Shown here: piece by piece, positions 36,040 through 42,594 of the stretch
Position numbering within the stretch: position 1 is the first letter of the stretch
Layout: the number at the start of each line of letters is the position of its first letter
Assembly: GCA_905250885.1 (NCBI GenBank)
Contig: CAJNOQ010000717.1
Span: 1 to 42,594, forward strand
Direction: 5' to 3'
Length of the DNA: 42,594 nucleotides
From: Didymodactylos carnosus
Lineage: Eukaryota; Rotifera; Eurotatoria; Philodinida; Philodinidae
Notes under the pieces: model-generated
The model's database searches: none
What the model was told of the DNA's origin: nothing
The model's input: only the letters and a program-made list of their open reading frames with translations
Translations under genes and position numbers: made by a program

Positions 36040-36517
36040 CAGAGTGGATCGCTATCTCTCACACTGCGAAGAAGTTTGCACGAGACCCTTCACTTCCAAA
36101 TCTAATTCACGGAAAACTATGCGAATGATTAACATACGGTGCAAAAGAAATGGAAAAAATGTCAAACGCTGTTAGACTATGTTGCCAACTTCTAATTCAG
36201 CCAAATTTTTTTTGTTGGAAAGATCATGATTGCTGGAGATGATGGCTGATTTTCTTGCAAACTGATAGTCCTTGCGAAAATGCTTATTTCACAAACAATT
36301 CATTTTTCAAATCTTTTTAATTAATCAAAATTGCTTTATTAGAGGGAAGGTCGAAACTTGACATCCCTGAAAAGGCATGTAGGATATGACTTTTTTAGTG
36401 ACCAAATATGGGATTCTATGTAACTTTTTATGCTCTACACGAGAAGACTTTTGAACATTTTCCGGCTACTATATCATGTAATGGTGGGCGGACCTAAATG
36501 GAAGCACTCAAAGCCTA
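36040..36517. other. Inter-element stretch
   Basis: No gene, repeat or regulatory element recognised. Confidence 0.4.
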
Positions 36518-37497
36518 AGATTTGTAACATCAGAAAAGCAACGGTAACAATCATAACTGCGATACGATTATGAAGAAATTTTCAACTAATACCTTTGTTC
36601 GAATATTACTTCACTTGACTTTTGTTTACGCTGCAAAGAAAAAGGTGCCGTTTGGTGAGGTTTAGGGCACATGAAATTGCCCGAAGTGCGCCATAGTCAG
36701 CATGACAACAAAAAGCAGGGCACTTGCATGTGCCCTAAACCTCGCCAAAGGATGCTTTCTTTTCGCACTGTAGTCCAGGATCATACAAAGTCAATTGTGC
36801 CCTTGACTTTGGTCTAGCAGTGTGTACCCTAATCGACACTCCCAGAGAAAGTCCCCAAGGTCTCCCCCTAAAAATCCCTAAGGATTTTCTTCCCTGTAGT
36901 TCTATTGGTCCATCTTTTTTAATTTCATATAACTAATTAGTAATTAACTGCCAGGTACCATCACTGGTACCAGGGTAGCGCATATCAGCCGTCGACGGTT
37001 GACACATTAATGTTGACTTACTATAAGAAAATTCGTAAAACTTTATCATATAGAACTATATTATATTTATATATTGTCTATCTGCAAAACAAACGGTGAA
37101 TGGGGAGTTGGCAGGGACTCCCCGGGGATTGCACATGTTGGGGACTCCGCGGAAAATATACATGTTTAGGGAATCCCCGGGGACTTTGAGGGGGAGAATC
37201 GATTGGGGATGGCCTGACCATTGATGACTCATACAATCGAAAGCCAATAAGACTCATCTCTTTTTTGATGCGTGGTTCATCGAACGGAAATTCCAATTAT
37301 AAGCCGAAATTATGATATATTCCGTTTGAAGTGGTCAAACTTTTCGGATACTAACCTCATCAACGGGCACTTTTTTTTTCGCAGTGTAAACAAAAGTCAG
37401 GTGAAGTAATATTCAAACAAAGGTATTAGTTGAAAATTTCTTCATAATCGTATCGCAGTTATGATTGTTACCATTGCTTTTGTGATGTTAAACATCT
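36518..37497. mobile_element. 980 bp TIR element with a nested hairpin and GC-rich core
   Basis: The arms 36518-36663 and about 37354-37497 are inverted copies at roughly 90% identity, sharing GGTAACAATCATAACTGCGA, TACGATTATGAAGAAATTTT and CAACTAATACCTTTGTT. The inner end of the left arm is itself copied in inverse at about 36717-36771, making a local hairpin 36629-36771 around GAGGTTTAGGGCACATG. The core (36840-37210) is GC-richer, with repeated GGGGACTCC or TCCCCGGGGA blocks. No transposase and no clear target duplication. Confidence 0.8.
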
Positions 37498-37792
37498 GAC
37501 AGAGTAGTCCGTTCCGAGCTCGCGTTCTTTTGAAAAAGTCCGGATGTTGAGAATGAAAGTCATCTGGGTGTACGGAACGGCATGAGGCACGATCTTTTAG
37601 TGTTTTGACAAGATTTGACATGATTTCTGTGGTGTAACCAAGCAACAAGAGAGGACTATAGTTATTCAAAACAGCTGGAAAACTCGACAAACATGCTATA
37701 AAACAGCATAGCATCCATTCATCGGTTTTGATGTGTTTAAACATACGGAGTAAACGGTACGGGGAAGCCCATGATTCTCTTTTTCGGGACAA
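37442..37792 (-). CDS. Doubtful 116-codon open frame overlapping a TIR
   Basis: Starts MSRKRESWASPYRLL, has one hydrophobic stretch near residues 28-52, and its last ~18 codons lie inside the right TIR of the 36518-37497 element. I recognise no family and see no intron signals that would link it to another exon. It is most likely a chance frame or a decayed exon. Confidence 0.12.
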   Translation of the reverse strand: MSRKRESWASPYRLLRMFKHIKTDEWMLCCFIACLSSFPAVLNNYSPLLLLGYTTEIMSNLVKTLKDRASCRSVHPDDFHSQHPDFFKRTRARNGLLCQMFNITKAMVTIITAIRL

Positions 37793-39862
37793 AATAATTT
37801 TTCCATGGGGTCGGGCTAAAGAAGAATTTCACGATCTTACAGGCTCGCGGCAACAATAAAATTTTCGCCGCAGGCCTCTAATATGCACAGAACAGAAAGA
37901 AAAAAAATAAAGAAGCGCGCACCACAGGATCTGTCGATCGGCGGTGATCTGAAATTAACGGATCCAACTAGTTCCGGATATCGGATTCGATCTCCGGATT
38001 CTCCACGATTCAGATATCGGGAGTGAAAGAATTGAGCGGATTCTGGTCCATATGACAATATGACATTTTCGATTGGTAAGGGCGATTGTGGTACATTCGC
38101 TACTGTCGCGTCGTGATCATAAAGAAATCGCAAAGTCGCGCTTTTTTTCTAAAACAAGCAAGAGGAAATAATAGGAGAGCGAATAAATGTGTCTTATTTA
38201 GTCATTATTTGACTTCTTGAATGCCGTTATTTTTCCTCTTACGCGTCCAAGGGCATGCATATGTAAGAAAACGATTAAATATTTCTCTTTGTGTTCTGTG
38301 TTTTCGTGGCAGATGTTCCTCTGGCAGTTTTTTTCGTTAAATCAATAGAACGAAAAAGCATATGCAACATATAAAATTTCCGTCATGTCATCTATACGGC
38401 ATTCAAGAGGTTAAAAAATATTAAAGTTGTTTCCGAATTTTTACCGAAGGTAACATATATATTAGATATCGTAGACATATCTGTATTAAGTTTTGATTCG
38501 ATGTTCTACTATTGGTTTCTGGACCTAGCCTACATAATAACAATTTTGCATAATTGTTGTTATTAATCTCCACACTTTCACTGTACAAGGGAAAGCTCAT
38601 CCTGACTTTAGGAACGACCTTTCATGACTTTTGAATCCAACAGAACGCTCGCTCGACCTCTGTTTGGCTTTCTCTATAAAATTAGTCGCCGGGTAAAACA
38701 TGATGAAATCAGCGTCCCAAGTGTATGGAGAAAAAATCTTCAGAGGAACATTTTTTGATCTTGAAACTTTCACCGATACTCTCTTGTCATTTTTGAGCCA
38801 TGACAGTCACTACTATAACCAGGTTTTCTTATATAGATTTTTTTATGGCGAACTTAATTACGGAATTGGGACTTTTTCCCTCTCCTTTCTAAATGATTGC
38901 AAATAAAAAAAGTATCATTTTTTATATTGATATGTGTGGAATTAACTATGTGAAATAAAAAGGCTTAAAATAAGTAGAGACTTCAAAAACTTTGTCCAGG
39001 GAAATTTTTGTCTAGTTCTATCTAATTCGCAGCTCTGCGATAGATCTAATTGTTTCGCCATTTGAACACGCATTCTTTCAGCTTTACATTTATATAACAT
39101 AGGCTGAGGTTTCTATATGTTTTGTCTCCAGGAGAGCGAAACGAAAAACTCATGCTTTTCTTCTGAGGCCATTTTGCAACCGTTGCTCTGAATCCCTATG
39201 AGTATTACAAGAACGCGTTCATACCAATATTTGTAGCACTGGAGTTACTCTTTCATCTGATATATAAAACATCCACACGCAACATTTTATTTCGGAGGAA
39301 AACGATCTGAAAGTTGTCAGAGAAAGTGTCACATCGAGGTTTCCTCCTGTAGGAAACCGTGTTCCACACGTTCTTTGTTCAAGCTTCTAGGTGATTTTAT
39401 TTATCCCTTAATGAGCTACAAACTCCATACGGTCAGCAGTTAGCGTACGTCATGTAATACTAGGCAGAACTAAGTGGAAATACTCTTCCATCGTTTACAG
39501 CCTTTGAGCATAAAAAGAGAGAAGTTTTGTCTAGCGTCTCCAGTCTTGTCACTGACTAGTGATTTACACGTGAGCAGAGAACAACTATCAAAAACTCTTT
39601 TATTACAGTGACAAAGAAACCCTTTTTGGCTAGTTGATTGTGCTGTAGAAATTTTCGTATACTATAGCGCTCTCTGCACTGCTTTCATACACTCCTAAAT
39701 TACTTGAAAGGAAACGCTATATATTTTACTTAAAGTAAGCCTCATAATTCGAAAACTCGTTTATTTAAACATTTTTCTCGAGATATTTTAGCAGAGGCTC
39801 AAGTTTAATCAAAAGTTGAAAATGCAGTGATTTATGGATAGCAATTCTTACGGATGACTTGG
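37498..39862. other. Intergenic stretch without a supported gene
   Basis: The section 37800-38110 is GC-richer and reads as phrases such as TCCGGATATCGGATTCGATC repeated imperfectly, possibly a worn repeat. Open frames at 37837-38133 (minus) and 38700-38906 (plus) have no recognisable content. No RNA gene was found. Confidence 0.4.
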
Positions 39863-39981
39863 GTTCAGATAAGCTAGCGAAGAAACGCTGGAGGAGAGCG
39901 CTATTATCAGCGTAATTTTGTGAGGTTACGCTGATTGTAGCGATCTTCCTCCAGCGTTTTCCTCTAGCTTGCTTAACTAAA
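39863..39981. mobile_element. 119 bp hairpin, MITE-like
   Basis: The left arm 39863-39915 (GTTCAGATAAGCTAGCGAAG ...) and right arm 39925-39981 pair over ~53 bp with a few mismatches and a 9 nt loop. Paired blocks include AAACGCTGGAGGA with TCCTCCAGCGTTT and ATCAGCGTAA with TTACGCTGAT. No coding capacity. A structured RNA is an alternative, but nothing supports transcription. Confidence 0.6.
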
Positions 39982-40250
39982 CCTTTTGTAAGGCCCTAAA
40001 CTAAAGTCAAGGGGAAAAATCCGCACGTTTTAACCATCAGATAACCTGATTCTTAAACGTCAGATTGTGAATCATTCTTTAAAAAACAAACTCAACCTGA
40101 CGGCCTTGGGCGTTTTTTCCGTCAGGTTTCGCAACTTGATTTCAGAGTATAAATTAAATCGGGAAGCAAGCAGAAGTAGCATTTTGTTATTAGTATTCTT
40201 ACTACGATATTTTGTCTCACAATGTTATCCATATATTGCCGGCATTATTA

Positions 40251-40637
40251 AGGGTGCCCACCAGAGTCCTGCGGGTTTAATCCGATCCCGAAAGCTTTTT
40301 TTCGAGTTCGGATTCAGGACGGGTTTCAATTCATCTGAACGGGATCGGGTTTATTTCCGATCCCGATTCTTCTAGTTGAGACAATTCTAAATAAATAAAA
40401 AAGAATGGAAAATAAGGAAAGCGGACAGGTGTTTCGCACTAGACGTACAACCGACCAAGTGAATTTTATTTTTGTACCGCTACGAGTAGAAATTTACTAA
40501 TGTTAAAATGAAAGAGAGCACTACTTCACTAGAAAAAAATATTTTCGATTCGAGCGGGTTCGGGACGAGTTTCAGATCTACGAGATCGGATAAGGATCGG
40601 GTTCGAAAATCTCAAACCGCAGGACGCTAGTGCTCTC
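40251..40637. mobile_element. ~390 bp MITE-like element with GC-richer TIRs
   Basis: The left end AGGGTGCCCACCAGAGTCCT and the right end, reversed, GAGAGCACTAGCGTCCTGCG form imperfect TIRs of about 40 bp. Both continue through TCCTGCGGGTTT-like and CGATCC-containing sequence. Subterminal copies of GATCGGGTT or CGGGTTCGGG and of their complements recur in both orientations. A 102-codon frame from 40067 runs into it and is not considered a gene. Confidence 0.6.
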
Positions 40638-41045
40638 CTGTTTTGGGTTAAAAATAGTTGATTTTTGATTTTCGACTGTTTATATAAGTTGAGGTACCCT
40701 CTTTCAAGTTAGAATAGTACTAGAGTCTGAGACAGGGGAGAAAGGCTTTCTAGACGACTTACAGAAATCGTCTTTGAGCATATCTCTAATTTTCCCTTGT
40801 TTTTGATGAAATTTATGCGTTTTATGCTTATAGAAGTTACATTTTTTGTAGGTTATCGACCCTGTTTTACCCGATAGATACGCAATAGTGTATGGAAACA
40901 TATGCGGATAAGCTTTCAATACTTTTTAGCTTTTATATAATAGTATTATGGTAAAAAGTTTTTATTATAGGTTAGTCAACATTCCAGTACACTTTTCGAT
41001 TGCTAGTTTCGAACCATGGTTGGCATAAAGGGTGTATACTAAGTT
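40638..41045. other. Inter-element stretch
   Basis: No gene recognised. The 71-codon minus-strand frame at 40704-40919 has no family resemblance. Confidence 0.4.
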
Positions 41046-42592
41046 CTGACCCGCTTTGTAAATTGACGTTATTTATATGAAATACATGTGATACATTTCA
41101 GCTGTTTTTTGCAGAAGATTCATCATTTAATTCTCTACAAAATGGTATATAGGAGATGATCCTCAGACTTGAGATTCCGTCTTAATTGAACAGAAACCAA
41201 AATGCCCCAAAACTTTCAAAAAATAAAAACATTTTTGGCAACGATTTTGAATTTTGAAACCCATGTTCAGATTGACAGAAAAAAAATCTCAGGTCGTTTC
41301 TTGGCACATTTAGATATCCTCCATTAGTTGGGACAAGATTAATTAAAAATATGGATAAAAAGAAAGAGTAGAAAAAAAATTCCCATATGTTATCCTATGA
41401 TAAGTAATAGCTCTAAGTCTGTTTGTCACGAGAGAACATCTAAAAATCGTTCATAAAATGAATCGTTTCCTATAAAAACTGCACTTTAATACTGTTTTGC
41501 GTTTTTTTCGAAATGTGTTTTTTCAATAGTTCCTTCAATCCAGTCACACTACAAACTCTCGAAAAAATGGTCTGATAGAGCTCAATCTTTTACCAGAGAT
41601 ACTCTGTCTCAGGTTCTAAACTTTTTTTAAGCCTTTTCGATTTCAAATTTCAGTGTGAGAAGGTTTTTAAAGTCAAAAACCGATTTTTTATACAGGATTT
41701 TTAACATTTTCTGAATATCTTAAGAAGGAAAGTATATTTTTTGAGAAGAAAAATTTAGAATCTGTGATAGGACCTCCAGTAGGAATTTGAGCTCGATCGG
41801 ACTATTTTTCAAGAGGTCATACTGTAACTGGATGAATGGATCCACAGAAGAACATGTCAGAAAATTCCGGGGAAAAATATCTCGATTTTCTTTTTCGGTG
41901 CTCTATCTCTACTGTAACTTTCAGCCCGATCAAACATCGGCTTTCAAGAGGGTCAAAAAAGAGAGGAGTACTCTCAATCGATCCTTTAAATCGTTGACTA
42001 TAATGGTTCTCAGTCGTTCACAATTATGTGGAGCACCCCAAAAAGAGTACGACAAGGCATAATATTATCGAAAATTTCTTTAGCGTAAATCGTACACTTG
42101 TGCATAAAATTAAATGAATATGTCGATGCCATAAATTTTATAATTTGATCTTAACTTCATATTCATTTAATTTTATACACGGATATACAATTTCTCATTA
42201 TCCCATATTTGTTGCAAACAGAGTAGCAGTAATTGAGCCACGTGGGGGCAGATAACGTCAGTTGTACGCTTAGAATTACACATGGCAAAAGGTACAAGCA
42301 TCTTGTTTTCTGACTGAGAAGCGATCTTTTTTCTTCAGCTAAGAAAAATCTGTCCTAGAATCTTGGTCGTATGTGAGAAAGCCTCTGTATCCGTTAAATA
42401 TGTACACTCTCTAATCCTACAAACGTTCTGTTATGTTTTCAAATATCATATGTGCATCGCAAATCTTTCCGTTTTCCTTCTGCCTAGACGTAACCCTATT
42501 TCATACGTTCATATCTTACAGAGACAGAAAATTCACACATATGCGCCGTCTTGCTTTGAAAATAAATATCGTCAATTTACAAAGCGGGTCAG
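41046..42592. mobile_element. 1.55 kb TIR element reaching the right window edge
   Basis: The 31 bp starting CTGACCCGCTTTGTAAATTG at 41046 recur in inverse at 42562-42592 with one mismatch. The interior has no transposase-like frame but contains several related phrases around GAGCTCGATCGGACT, CAGCCCGATCAAAC and TTTTCAAGAGG, plus an internal hairpin at 42100-42180. Because the window stops two bases after the right repeat, the outer limit and any target duplication cannot be judged. Confidence 0.65.
42100..42180. repeat. 23 bp-stem hairpin within the right-end element
   Basis: GTGCATAAAATTAAATGAAT at 42100 pairs with ATTCATTTAATTTTATACAC ending at 42180: a 23 bp stem with one wobble-type mismatch and a ~35 nt loop. 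The function is unknown; it could be a nested mini-element. Confidence 0.75.
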
Positions 42593-42594
42593 CC

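Noticed and set aside
37084..37220. NF-kB-like sites (GGGGACTCC, GGGGACTTTG)
   Set aside because: They are parts of internal repeats in the core of a TIR element, with no nearby promoter.
40094..40128. Stem of ten bases (AACCTGACGG ... CCGTCAGGTT) with a T run, like a bacterial terminator
   Set aside because: The context is eukaryotic, there is no upstream gene, and the T run lies in the loop, not after the stem.
40605..40622. GGGTTCGAAAATC resembling a tRNA B-box
   Set aside because: No matching A-box or acceptor stem, and the sequence belongs to the subterminal repeats of the 40251-40637 element.

Overview
This is a eukaryotic, very probably animal, nuclear window. It is AT-rich and has spliced genes with mostly 55-100 bp introns. 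It encodes an animal-type ribosomal protein L10 and a serine/threonine phosphatase 5, and it carries several decayed cut-and-paste DNA transposons. Compact introns, AT richness and many small inverted-repeat elements would fit a bdelloid rotifer such as Rotaria or Adineta, but no feature here proves the genus. There are no tRNA or rRNA genes, no CRISPR array and no bacterial operons.

Layout: (1) 11-5583, minus: a partial three-exon gene for a Ser-rich protein of unknown family, running off the left edge; its 4.2 kb intron holds a fold-back element. (2) 5584-13813: about 8 kb without a convincing gene, holding a small MITE-like element, a (TA)n tract and a poly-G/poly-C assembly gap. (3) 13814-16236, plus: a complete 15-exon PP5 gene (502 aa) with all catalytic residues. 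Two introns carry U12-type signals and two have non-AG acceptors. (4) 17531-18989: a dead Mutator-like (MULE) transposon with ~105 bp terminal inverted repeats. (5) 20274-20750, minus: a small proline-rich single-pass membrane protein. (6) 22869-28471, plus: a three-exon gene for a Ser/Gln-rich protein with a helical C-terminus; its 3.9 kb intron contains a 920 bp inverted-repeat element and a dead mariner. (7) 28809-29670: a near-perfect 391 bp-arm palindrome. (8) 30681-31533, minus: RPL10 in two coding exons.

(9) From about 32.5 kb to the right edge I found no confident host gene. Instead there is a dense series of structurally different inverted-repeat elements: a 62 bp perfect palindrome, a 651 bp element built of CAAGAATCTTG motifs, a 1.5 kb long-TIR element with a 9 bp target duplication, a nested 980 bp TIR element, a 119 bp hairpin, a 390 bp GC-richer element and a 1.5 kb element touching the window end. 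The host genes are not an operon: orientations alternate, spacing is kilobases, and PP5 (chaperone-associated phosphatase) and RPL10 (60S ribosome) are unrelated housekeeping functions.

The most unusual signals are the PP5 splice sites, the loopless 62 bp palindrome, the fresh 391 bp palindrome, and the number of non-autonomous TIR families on the right. I see no evidence of a novel multi-gene system.
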